DNA from: Streptomyces hygroscopicus
Lineage (GTDB): Bacteria; Actinomycetota; Actinomycetes; Streptomycetales; Streptomycetaceae
Assembly: GCA_002021875.1 (NCBI GenBank)
Contig: CP018627.1
Location: forward strand, 2,666,001 to 2,730,000
Length of the DNA stretch: 64,000 nucleotides
Direction of reading: 5' to 3'
Shown: piece by piece, positions 16,695 to 24,516 of the stretch
Numbering within the stretch: the stretch's first letter is position 1
Layout: every line of letters starts with the position of its first letter
Program-made: the position numbers and the translations under genes
Notes under the pieces: model-generated
The model's database searches: none
The model's input: only the letters and a program-made list of their open reading frames with translations
What the model was told of the DNA's origin: nothing

Positions 16695-18005
16695 TCAGTT
16701 GCCGAGAGTGGCGCGCAGCCCGGGCTGCAGCCGTTCGGCGTGTGCGCGCACCATGTCGTCGCACAGCTCCCAGATCTGCTCGACGCGCAGGGCGGCGGCG
16801 GTCGCCGGGTCGGTCATGGCCGCGTGCCGGATGTGGCGCGGCTCGTCCTCCAGGGCGGCCCGCACCACGAGGTCGTTCATGCTGAGGTAGGTGCGGTTGA
16901 GCGCGGCGAGCTGCGGGGGCAGCGCACCGGCACGGGTCGGCTGGACACCGGACCGGTCGACCAGACACGGCACTTCGACCACGCCGTGGGCCGGAAGGTT
17001 CTCGATGAGGCCGTGGTTGGGCACATTGCCGTACACGGTCCTGGGAGTGCCGGTCACCATCGAGTGAATGATCTGCGGGGCGTACTCCATGGTCCCCTCG
17101 ACGTCGATGCAGGCACCGGTCGCGAGGGCGTCGCGGGTCCGCTCGTAGTCTGCGACGTTCTCGTCCACGATGCCGAGATAGGCGCCGATGGGCAGCCGCA
17201 GCCGCTCGATCTCGCTGTCGTGGTGCAGATACCAGGGCACATACTCGGAGGAGTGCTCGCTGGTCTCGGTCGGGTAGTGGCCGAGCCGCCGGTACATGTC
17301 GACGCGGACCCGGCGCCGCAGTTGCTCGTCCTCGGCGATCAGCGCGTCCAGCCGGGGGTACAGGTCGGTGCCGTCGTGCTCGAAACGGAGCACCCACGCC
17401 TGGTGGTTGACCCCGGCGGCGCGGTAGGTGATCTCGTCGAAGGGGACCTTGAGCAGGGCGCACAGGTCGTGCATGGTCCAGTACACCGAGTGGCACAGGC
17501 CGACCACCCGGGTCAGGCCGGTGGCCGCGGTGAGGTACTGCACGTTCATGGCCATCGGGTTGGTGTAGTTGAGCAGCCACGCCCCGGGGCATACGGCGGC
17601 GATGTCCTCGCCGAGCGCCTTGAGGAACGGGAAGGTGCGCAGGGCGCGGAAGATGCCGCCGACGCCGAGGGTGTCGCCGATGGTCTGCCGCACTCCGTGG
17701 CGGGCGGGGATCTCGAAGTCGGTGCGGGTGGCCTCCCCCATGCCGATCTGGACGAGGTTGATGACGAAGTCGGCGCCGTCGAGTGCTTCGCGCCGGTCGG
17801 CGTGTGCGGTGATGTGCGCGTCGGCGCCCCGCCGCTCGGCGATGTACCGGGCGGCGGCCTCGGCGGTGGCCAGGCGTTCCGCGTCGATGTCGTGCAGGGC
17901 GATCCGCGCGGTCTTCAGCTCCGGGAAGGCGAAGAGGTCCGCCAGCAGGCCCTGGGTGAAGACGACGCTTCCGGCGCCGATCAGCACGATTTTGGGGTTG
18001 GTCAT
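16695..18005 (-). CDS. Glycoside hydrolase family 4 (NAD+- and metal-dependent alpha-glycosidase)
   Basis: The 436-residue protein has the GH4 signatures: N-terminal Rossmann motif IGAGSVVFTQGLL (residues 8-20), NYTNPMAMNV, the metal-binding Cys in GLCHSV, and the His in AAGVNHQAWVL. GH4 enzymes work by NAD-dependent oxidation, elimination and reduction and include alpha-galactosidases (MelA), alpha-glucosidases and alpha-galacturonidases. There is no PTS in the operon and an ABC importer is present, so an unphosphorylated substrate is more likely. It is the last gene of the GH114-ABC-PfkB-GH4 operon; its ATG overlaps the PfkB stop by 4 bases. Confidence 0.9.
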   Translation of the reverse strand: MTNPKIVLIGAGSVVFTQGLLADLFAFPELKTARIALHDIDAERLATAEAAARYIAERRGADAHITAHADRREALDGADFVINLVQIGMGEATRTDFEIPARHGVRQTIGDTLGVGGIFRALRTFPFLKALGEDIAAVCPGAWLLNYTNPMAMNVQYLTAATGLTRVVGLCHSVYWTMHDLCALLKVPFDEITYRAAGVNHQAWVLRFEHDGTDLYPRLDALIAEDEQLRRRVRVDMYRRLGHYPTETSEHSSEYVPWYLHHDSEIERLRLPIGAYLGIVDENVADYERTRDALATGACIDVEGTMEYAPQIIHSMVTGTPRTVYGNVPNHGLIENLPAHGVVEVPCLVDRSGVQPTRAGALPPQLAALNRTYLSMNDLVVRAALEDEPRHIRHAAMTDPATAAALRVEQIWELCDDMVRAHAERLQPGLRATLGN

Positions 18006-18958
18006 GACGGGCTGTCTCCGTTGACGGTGAGGTGGGTGAGGGCTTCTTCCCAGGTGGGCTGGGCGGTGGTGCCGCCTGCGGCGCGGGTCGACAGCGCACC
18101 GCAGGCGGCGGCGAGGTCGAGCGCCTCGGCGATGGGCCGGCCCGCGAGCCGTCCGGCGAGGAAGCCCGCGTTGAAACTGTCCCCCGCGCCGACGGCGTCC
18201 TGGGGTGTCACGCGGATTCCGGCGGTGGTGAGCAGGGTCCGGCCGTCGTGGCACAGGGCGCCGTCCGCCCCGTTCTTGACCGCCACCAGCGGCACCTGGT
18301 GTGCCAGGAGTTCGGCGGCGGCCGGGACGGATGTGCCGTCGGTGCCGGCCAGCCGGTGCGCCTCGGCGGCGTTGGGCAGCAGGATGTCGGTCCGGGCGAG
18401 GACGGGCGCCAGCGCCGCGCGGTCCCATCGGCCCGAGGGGTCGTCGTTGGTGTCGAGCGAGGTGGTGGCGCCCGCCGCGCGGGCGGTGTCGAAGAGGCCC
18501 GGCAGATCGGCGGCGAGCCCCGGCAGGAGGAAGTAGGACGCGGCGTGGACGTGCCGGGCCGAGGTCAGCAGGTGCTCGGGCACATCGCGCCCCGAGGTCG
18601 CGGCGAGGGTGCCCGGCGCGGTGAGGATGGCCCGGTCGTCGCCGCGGGTCACGATGACCGTGAGCGGTGTCGGCAGGCTCGGGTCCAGGTGCAGCCCGCT
18701 GACGTCGACGCCCCGCTCCGCGAGTTGGTCGCGCATGTAGTGTCCGGCGCCGTCGTCCCCGACGCGTCCGGCGAAGGCCACGCGCAGCCCCAGCCGGGCG
18801 GCGCCGCACGCGGTGATCACGGCGGATCCGCCGAGGGTGAGCGCGCCGCTGTCGATGAGCTGTTCGCGCTGGCCGAAGGCGAGTGGGGTGGCGAGCGGTC
18901 CGACGATGACGTCCGGGTTGGCGTCCCCGATGACGAGCAGGTCGAAGGTGGGCGGCAT
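18002..18958 (-). CDS. PfkB-family carbohydrate kinase
   Basis: The 318-residue protein has both PfkB signatures: the N-terminal GGSAVITACGAARLGLRVAFAGRVGDDGAG (residues about 43-72) and the C-terminal DAVGAGDSFNAGFLAGRLAG with the catalytic Asp in GAGD. The family phosphorylates ribose, fructose, tagatose-6-phosphate, 2-keto-3-deoxygluconate, aminosugars and others. Here it probably phosphorylates the sugar released by the GH4 enzyme; for galactosamine or tagatose routes a PfkB kinase would be expected. Overlaps the GH4 start, and follows the permease by 46 bases. Confidence 0.9.
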   Translation of the reverse strand: MPPTFDLLVIGDANPDVIVGPLATPLAFGQREQLIDSGALTLGGSAVITACGAARLGLRVAFAGRVGDDGAGHYMRDQLAERGVDVSGLHLDPSLPTPLTVIVTRGDDRAILTAPGTLAATSGRDVPEHLLTSARHVHAASYFLLPGLAADLPGLFDTARAAGATTSLDTNDDPSGRWDRAALAPVLARTDILLPNAAEAHRLAGTDGTSVPAAAELLAHQVPLVAVKNGADGALCHDGRTLLTTAGIRVTPQDAVGAGDSFNAGFLAGRLAGRPIAEALDLAAACGALSTRAAGGTTAQPTWEEALTHLTVNGDSPS

Positions 18959-19004
18959 ACGGCTTCCTGACGAGTGGTGAGGGAGGGGCGGTACGGGGCC
19001 GTGG

Positions 19005-19916
19005 TCAGCCCTTGAGACCGGTGGAGGTGATGGACCGGACGAAGGTCTTCTGGGCCGCGAGGAAGGCGAGCAGCACCGGCAGGACGGTGATGACGTTTCC
19101 CGCCATCACGGCCGACCACTGGGTGTGGTGCTGTCCCCGGAAGGTGGTCAGGCCCAGTTGGAGGGTGTAGTTGGCGTCGTGGTTCAGGGCGATGAGCGGC
19201 CACGACAGGTCGTTCCAGGTGGTGAGGAAGGTGAGGACGGCGACGGTGCTCAGCGCGGGGCGGGACAGCGGGACCACGATCTGGAACAGCACCCGCAGCC
19301 GCGAACACCCGTCGATCCAGGCGGCCTCCTCCAGCTCTCTTGGCAGGGAGAGGAAGAACTGCCGCAGCAGGAACACCGCGAACGGCGTCACCAGCGACGG
19401 CACGATCAGCGCCCCGAGGGTGTCGACGAGCCCCAGTTTCCGCATGACCAGAAAGGTCGGGATCATCGTGAGCTGGAACGGGATGGCCATGGTCGCCAGC
19501 ATCAGGACCAGCAGCACCCGGGACCCGCCGAACCGCATCCGGGCGAAGGCGTATCCGCCCAGCGTCCCCAGCAGCAGGTTCGAGAAGACCGCGACGGCCG
19601 AGACGATCAGGGAGTTCGCGAACCAGCGCGGGAACATCGCGTTGCCCAGGACGAATCGGTAGCCGCCCAGGTGGATCCCGGAGGGCCAGAGCGCCGGTGG
19701 GAACCGGTTGATCTCCGCGTCGCTCATCACGGAGCTGAGCCCCAGCCAGATCAGCGGTACGGCGAAGAGCAGCGCCAGTGGCGCGAGCAGCAGATGCCAC
19801 GGGCTGAACGGCAGCCGGAACCGGCGCCGTGGGCGGGCCACGGGCTCCCCGGTGCTCCGGCCGACCGGCCGGAGCCGGTCGGTGGCTCTCCCGGGGAGGT
19901 GGGACAGGTCCGTCAT
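19005..19916 (-). CDS. Carbohydrate ABC transporter permease (MalG type)
   Basis: The 303-residue protein has six predicted membrane spans after a 40-residue Arg/Pro-rich tail. The EAA loop EEAAWIDGCSRLRVLFQIVVPLSRPALSTVAV and the start of the channel domain (GNAMFPRWFANSLIVSAVAVF) match CUT1-family MalG permeases. It forms the pore with the MalF-type partner encoded just upstream, which it overlaps by 4 bases. No ATPase gene is present in the operon, so a shared MsiK-type ATPase is probable, as is usual for Streptomyces sugar importers. Confidence 0.92.
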   Translation of the reverse strand: MTDLSHLPGRATDRLRPVGRSTGEPVARPRRRFRLPFSPWHLLLAPLALLFAVPLIWLGLSSVMSDAEINRFPPALWPSGIHLGGYRFVLGNAMFPRWFANSLIVSAVAVFSNLLLGTLGGYAFARMRFGGSRVLLVLMLATMAIPFQLTMIPTFLVMRKLGLVDTLGALIVPSLVTPFAVFLLRQFFLSLPRELEEAAWIDGCSRLRVLFQIVVPLSRPALSTVAVLTFLTTWNDLSWPLIALNHDANYTLQLGLTTFRGQHHTQWSAVMAGNVITVLPVLLAFLAAQKTFVRSITSTGLKG

Positions 19917-20863
19917 GACGTGGCTCCCTTGAGGCGGCGGTCGTCGCGGCGCCGGACCAGCCGCAGCCCGGCGGCGACCACGAGCAGGGCGACGCCGAGG
20001 ACGTAGGCCGCCGCGGCCCCGTATCCGGCGGTGAAGTTCCGGAACGCCTGTTCCCAGACGAAGTAGACGATCACGGTGGTGGATCCGAGCGGACCGCCCT
20101 TCGTCGTCACATACACCAGGTCGAAGACCTGCAAGGCGCTGATCGTCTGCCAGAGCAGCAGGAACACGCTGACCGGTGCGATGGTGGGCAGGGTGACATG
20201 GCGCAGCACATGGCGGCGTTCCGCGCCGTCGAGGGTGGCGGCCTCGATGAGTTCCCGGGGGACGTCCTGGAGGGCGGCGAGGTAGATCACTACGCAGAAG
20301 CCGGTGCCGCTCCACAGGGAGATGGCCACCAGGACCAGCAGGGCCTGGGCCGGATCGGACAGAAACCCCTGTGGGGAGAGCCCGAGACGGTGCAGCAGCG
20401 CGTTGGCCGCGCCGAACTCCGGGTCGAGGATGAAGGAGAACAGGACGCCCTGGGCGGCGGCCGAGACCACGAACGGCACGAAGAGCAGGGTGCGGTACAG
20501 GCCGGAGAACCGGATGCGGCGGTTGAGGACCAGCGCGAGCGCCAGCCCCAGGCCGATGCTCAGCGGCACATACAGCGCGGTGTACACGAGTGTGTTGCGC
20601 ACGGCCTGGGCGAACTGCGGATCGTCGGCGAGCTGGCGGTAGTTGTCCCAGCCCACCCAGACGCTCGGGGTGAGGAGGTCGCTGTACTGGAACGACAGCA
20701 GCAGTGACCACAGGACGGGGACCACGCTCAGGCCCAGGATGACCAGGACGGAGGGGAGGACGAACACCCAGGCCGTCACGGCCTCCCGGCGGCCTCTGCG
20801 GCGTGCGGACCCGGCCGGTGTGCGCGGCGCCGGACGGGTGATGGGGGTGGGCAGACGGGACAT
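19913..20863 (-). CDS. Carbohydrate ABC transporter permease (MalF type)
   Basis: The 316-residue protein has six membrane spans, with VFVLPSVLVILGLSVVPVLWSLLLSF first, and the EAA loop ELIEAATLDGAERRHVLRHVTLPTIAPVSVFLLLW of CUT1 permeases. It pairs with the MalG-type subunit. The start lies 10 bases after the stop of the binding-protein gene, so the importer genes are co-transcribed. Confidence 0.92.
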   Translation of the reverse strand: MSRLPTPITRPAPRTPAGSARRRGRREAVTAWVFVLPSVLVILGLSVVPVLWSLLLSFQYSDLLTPSVWVGWDNYRQLADDPQFAQAVRNTLVYTALYVPLSIGLGLALALVLNRRIRFSGLYRTLLFVPFVVSAAAQGVLFSFILDPEFGAANALLHRLGLSPQGFLSDPAQALLVLVAISLWSGTGFCVVIYLAALQDVPRELIEAATLDGAERRHVLRHVTLPTIAPVSVFLLLWQTISALQVFDLVYVTTKGGPLGSTTVIVYFVWEQAFRNFTAGYGAAAAYVLGVALLVVAAGLRLVRRRDDRRLKGATS

Positions 20864-20873
20864 GTGGGGCTCC

Positions 20874-22202
20874 TCAACGCACCTTGGCCATGGCGGCGTT
20901 GGCTTCGTCCGCGCACCGCCGCAGCGCCTTCGCCGGTGTGCTCTTCCCGAGCAGGACGGCGGTGATGGCCTCGCCGAACGGCATGGAGATCTTGGGGTAG
21001 GCGCGGTCGACGGGCCGTACTCGCGCGGTCTCCAGCACCTCGGTGAACACCGGGAGACCGGGCACCTCGGCCGCGTGCTTCCGCCACTTCGGACGGCGCT
21101 CGGCGGGCCGGCTCTGCGGCAGGCTGCCCGCCTCGGAGTCCCACAGATACGCCTGTTCGGGCTCCATGAGCCAGCCGATGAACGTACGGGCGGCCGTCAG
21201 CCGCGCGGAGCCGTTGTCGAACACGCTCCAGGTGTCGGGGCCGGAGATCGTCACCGACCGGCCGTGGAAGCCGGGCAGGGGGACAACGTGATAGTCGATC
21301 TTCGCCTGGCGGATGTCGGGCAGTTGCCAGGGACCGGTCGCGACCATGCCCAGCCGACCGGTGGAGAACGCCTGGTACATCTGCTCGCCGCCGGGCTTGG
21401 GGTCGACGTAGACGCTTCGGTCCCTGGCGAGTTCGGCGAGCACATCCAGGGAGCGGACGCCGGGTTCGCCCGTGAATCCGATCTCCCGCTTGCCCTTGGC
21501 GATGACCTCGCCGCCCAGGTCCCAGATCATGGGCCACATCCGCCACACCGTGTCCTCGTCGCCCGCGCCGGGCCAGCCGGTGCCGAACGTGCCCTTGCCG
21601 CGGTCGGTCAGCTTCCGGGCCTTCTCGGTGAAGTCCTGCCAGGTCCAGCCCGGTGCGGGCAGCTCCAGCCGGGCCTCGCGGAAGAGCTTCTTGTTGCACA
21701 CCACGGCGAGCGAGTCCAGCACCGCGGGCACCGCACGGACCACACCGTCGACCATGACGCCCTCCCGGGCGGCCGGCCAGTACTGGTTCCAGGGCACCGG
21801 CTGGGACTCCACGACCGACGTCATGTCCGCGAGCTGGGGACTTCTGGCGACACTCGCCAGGTCGGAGCCGAAGATGTAGGCGACGTCGGGTGGCGACTGG
21901 GCGACGAGACCGGCCATCACCTTCTGCAGCATGTCGTCCGCCAGCACCCCGCCGCCGATGTCGACCCGGATGGCCGGGTGGCTTCGGTGGAAGTTGGCCA
22001 CGAGCCGTTTGAACGCCTTCAGCGAGGGGCCGTTCTGCCCGTGCCACACCTCGATGTGGACGGTTCCGTCGGAGTCCACGCCGAGGCCGGTCCCGCATCC
22101 CGCCACCGCCGTACCCGCTGCCGCGGTGAGGGCCAGCGCGCCACCGCCGCGCAGGATGCCGCGGCGCGAGGGCCCGCCGCGGCCACTGCGGACCGTGTCC
22201 AT
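20874..22202 (-). CDS. Sugar ABC transporter substrate-binding lipoprotein
   Basis: The 442-residue protein starts at ATG 22202 with GGAGG upstream (CTGGAGGCAGAC). Its signal combines a twin-arginine (SRRGILRGGG) with a lipobox AVAGC, so Tat export and lipidation are probable. The mature part is a family 1 extracellular solute-binding protein (IEVWHGQNGPSLKAFKRLVANFHRSHP, VVCNKKLFREARLE, TWSVFDNG). The ligand should be the oligosaccharide made by the secreted GH114 enzyme encoded 70 bases upstream; that is inferred from order alone. Confidence 0.9.
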   Translation of the reverse strand: MDTVRSGRGGPSRRGILRGGGALALTAAAGTAVAGCGTGLGVDSDGTVHIEVWHGQNGPSLKAFKRLVANFHRSHPAIRVDIGGGVLADDMLQKVMAGLVAQSPPDVAYIFGSDLASVARSPQLADMTSVVESQPVPWNQYWPAAREGVMVDGVVRAVPAVLDSLAVVCNKKLFREARLELPAPGWTWQDFTEKARKLTDRGKGTFGTGWPGAGDEDTVWRMWPMIWDLGGEVIAKGKREIGFTGEPGVRSLDVLAELARDRSVYVDPKPGGEQMYQAFSTGRLGMVATGPWQLPDIRQAKIDYHVVPLPGFHGRSVTISGPDTWSVFDNGSARLTAARTFIGWLMEPEQAYLWDSEAGSLPQSRPAERRPKWRKHAAEVPGLPVFTEVLETARVRPVDRAYPKISMPFGEAITAVLLGKSTPAKALRRCADEANAAMAKVR

Positions 22203-22272
22203 GTCTGCCTCCAGATGTTCGGTGGATGCGTGGCCGCCGCGGTCCGCGGCGGCCACACCGTCCCGGCCAGGA

Positions 22273-23103
22273 CTACGGACAGGTCTTGCGGACGTAACCG
22301 CCCTCGCCCTTGGGCAGGACATCGCGGTCGCGCTGGACGACGCTCACCCGGTCGCCGTACTCGCAGGCGTTCTTCATCCCGGCGTTCGTGTACTCGATGA
22401 AGATGGCGTTGTTCCCGAACTCCGCGAGGTAGTCGGCGCACTCGTTGTACTCGGGGTTGCCGCATTCCTCGGCGATGGCGAAGTCGAGGCCGTTGGCCGC
22501 GTGGTTCTTGGCCAGCTCCACGGTGTTCTTCTGACCGACCGCCAGGCCCTTGCCGTGGCCGTAGGCGGACAGCATCCGGATGTAGGTCTGGGCGTGCTCC
22601 TCGGTGATCCTGCCCTCGACGACATCACGGGTGAAGGTGTCGAAGTTGTCCAGCTCCAGCGCGTTGAAGCCCTTGGCGGCGCATTCGTCGATCTGGGCGT
22701 CGATCTTCTCCGCGATGTCCTCCCGCTTCTGCTCGGTGGTGATGTCGAGGATCGCCTCGTCCCAGTCCGTGTCGATGATGACGTCACCGTCGTCGTTCTT
22801 GAGCAGCAGATCGGCGGGCCAGTCCGCGGGGCCGCCGGGCTGGCCGATCTTCTGCGTCTGGAAGGCGTTGACGTAACAGATGTTGTACAGACCGGGTGCC
22901 GGGGAGGCGCTGTGGTCGCGGCTGACGACCCGCACCCCGGACGGCGGGGTGTACGCCCCGCCGATCTGGTAGTCGAAGTCCGCGTGGACCGGCGGAAGGG
23001 CGGCCGAGGCGGCCGAGGCGGGGGCCGGGGCGAGAACGCCGGCCGCGGCGCATGCCACGGCGGCGCCCACAGTGGTACGGATGCGCGAACGGTTCAGGCT
23101 CAT
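22273..23103 (-). CDS. Secreted GH114 protein (endo-alpha-1,4-polygalactosaminidase family)
   Basis: The 276-residue protein has a signal peptide (SLNRSRIRTTVGAAVACAAA, cleavage near ASA) and a GH114 TIM-barrel: DFDYQIGGAYTPP, LYNICYVNAFQTQ, DWDEAILDITTEQKRE, GFNALELDNFDTF and AIFIEYTNAGM. The acidic cluster ELDNFD is the conserved catalytic region of the family. Known GH114 enzymes cut polygalactosamine or galactosaminogalactan, a fungal wall polymer. ATG 23103 has GGAG nine bases upstream; an ATG at 23118 is also possible. It is first in an operon with an ABC importer, kinase and GH4 enzyme and is preceded by a strong promoter-like sequence. Confidence 0.88.
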   Translation of the reverse strand: MSLNRSRIRTTVGAAVACAAAGVLAPAPASAASAALPPVHADFDYQIGGAYTPPSGVRVVSRDHSASPAPGLYNICYVNAFQTQKIGQPGGPADWPADLLLKNDDGDVIIDTDWDEAILDITTEQKREDIAEKIDAQIDECAAKGFNALELDNFDTFTRDVVEGRITEEHAQTYIRMLSAYGHGKGLAVGQKNTVELAKNHAANGLDFAIAEECGNPEYNECADYLAEFGNNAIFIEYTNAGMKNACEYGDRVSVVQRDRDVLPKGEGGYVRKTCP

Positions 23104-23245
23104 CGCTGAGAGCTCCATGATCCGTGGGCACGGCCCCGCCTCGGTCGCAGACAGCGACCTGGCGACTCGGGCCGGACTCGCGGCGGGGCCGCATACCGGC
23201 TGGGCGTACCTCTGTCGCCGAGCATTCGACATCGGCGTGCCAGGG

Positions 23246-23274
23246 AGTAAACCGATCAGACCGAGCCACGTCAA
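23246..23274 (-). promoter_or_regulatory. Sigma70-like promoter of the GH114 operon
   Basis: On the minus strand TTGACG (23274-23269) and TTTACT (23251-23246) are separated by exactly 17 bases. Transcription would start near 23239, giving a 5' leader of about 136 bases before the GH114 start. The rest of the 305-base gap between the conservon and GH114 (23104-23408) has no gene that I can support. Confidence 0.55.
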
Positions 23275-23408
23275 GAGCGTGAAACTGCTCGGTGTCGGCC
23301 CGGAACACGCACAAGCGATCAGCGCGGAGGGACTCCACGGCGGACATTACGCACAGATGCGGGCATGTCGATGCGCGGGAACCCGTCGGTCCCCGCGCGC
23401 CGAACACA

Positions 23409-24023
23409 CTAGATCCGCCGAAGCCCCACCAGCACTCTCTCCATCAGGGCACGGTCCGGCGCGGCGCCCTCCTCGGAGGCCGTCCGGTGGACGACGATCA
23501 GCCCGCGCTCCGCCATGTCGCCGAGCAGCACCTTGGCCACCCCCAGCGGCACCAGGAGCATGGCCGCCACCTCGGCCACCGACCTCGGCTCCTGACACAG
23601 CGCGATCACCGGGCGGTGGTCCGCCTGCAGGACGTCGGCGGAGCGGTGACCCAGCTCGGTGGTGGTCACCAGGGTCTCGACCTCGAAGTGATGGTGGGAC
23701 CTGGTCCGGCCGCCCGTCCATGAGTAGGCGCGCACGAGCGCGGCCGGGCCCTGGCTCTCGTCGTGCTCGGACTCCCAGGCGGCCGGCCCCTCAGACTCCG
23801 GCGACGCCCTCGGGAAGGATTCCCCGGGCTCCTCGGGCCGGCCGTCCCCGCCCTCACGGCGGGAGGGGGTCTCCGGCGTCCCGTCGGACCGAGGTGCCTT
23901 CCGCCCACGTCGCCCCTTGCCGAAGCTGAAGGCGTTGAGCACGTCGGCGAAGGTCTGCTCGTCCTCCGCCCCCTGTTTTCTCCCAGGTCCCTGCCCGGAA
24001 GGGCCTTCACCGGTGCTCATCAT
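23409..24023 (-). CDS. cvnC: DUF742 protein, CvnC of a conservon
   Basis: The 204-residue protein has a long charged, Pro/Gly/Glu-rich N-terminal half (to about residue 85) and a C-terminal DUF742 winged-helix domain: ALVRAYSWTGGRTRSHHHFEVETLVTT, followed by ALCQEPRSVAEVAAMLLVPLGVAKVLLGDMAERGLIVVH. In conservons CvnC works with the roadblock protein CvnB and the small GTPase CvnD downstream of the membrane kinase CvnA. Here the expected CvnD gene is not found after it. Two adjacent ATGs (24023, 24020) follow GGGGAG. Confidence 0.9.
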   Translation of the reverse strand: MMSTGEGPSGQGPGRKQGAEDEQTFADVLNAFSFGKGRRGRKAPRSDGTPETPSRREGGDGRPEEPGESFPRASPESEGPAAWESEHDESQGPAALVRAYSWTGGRTRSHHHFEVETLVTTTELGHRSADVLQADHRPVIALCQEPRSVAEVAAMLLVPLGVAKVLLGDMAERGLIVVHRTASEEGAAPDRALMERVLVGLRRI

Positions 24024-24036
24024 CTCCCCGTCCGGC

Positions 24037-24486
24037 CTATTGGGCTGATGTCCGCTTCACGCCCTGCAGGTTCAGCTCCTGCAGCTCAGCGCGGAGCTCC
24101 GGGGTCAGCATCTCGCCGACCTGGTCGACCAGTACGGTCATCTCGTAGGCCACCTGACCGATCTCGCAGTCCGGCGCCGCCAGCACCACGAGACACGAGC
24201 CGTCCTCGATCGACATCAGGAGCATGTTCCCGAGCTCCATCTGGATGACCGAGGACCGCACATCACCGGTCATCAGGCACTGGGCGGCGCCCTGGATCAG
24301 GCTGATGGCCCCCGCGGCAATGGTGGCGACCTGCTCGGCCCGATCGGCCGCCAGCCCGTCCGACGCGGTGAGCAACAGTCCGTCGGCCGAGACCACCACG
24401 GCGTGCGCCACATTGGGCACACGCTCGGTGAAATTGGTGACCAGCCATCCGAACTGGCTCACCTCCCGCAGCTGGGGTGAGGTCAT
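24037..24486 (-). CDS. cvnB: Roadblock/LC7 protein, CvnB of a conservon
   Basis: The 149-residue protein is a single roadblock/LC7 domain (VTNFTERVPNVAHAVVVSADGLLLTASDGL, then AQCLMTGDVRSSVIQMELGNMLLMSIEDGSCLVVLAAP) with a short C-terminal tail. In other conservons this class acts as partner or GTPase-activating protein for CvnD. It sits between the CvnA and CvnC genes with 13- and 30-base gaps, as usual for a conservon operon. Confidence 0.92.
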   Translation of the reverse strand: MTSPQLREVSQFGWLVTNFTERVPNVAHAVVVSADGLLLTASDGLAADRAEQVATIAAGAISLIQGAAQCLMTGDVRSSVIQMELGNMLLMSIEDGSCLVVLAAPDCEIGQVAYEMTVLVDQVGEMLTPELRAELQELNLQGVKRTSAQ

Positions 24487-24516
24487 TGGTTCTTCCTGTC
24501 CATCTTCGCTGAGACC

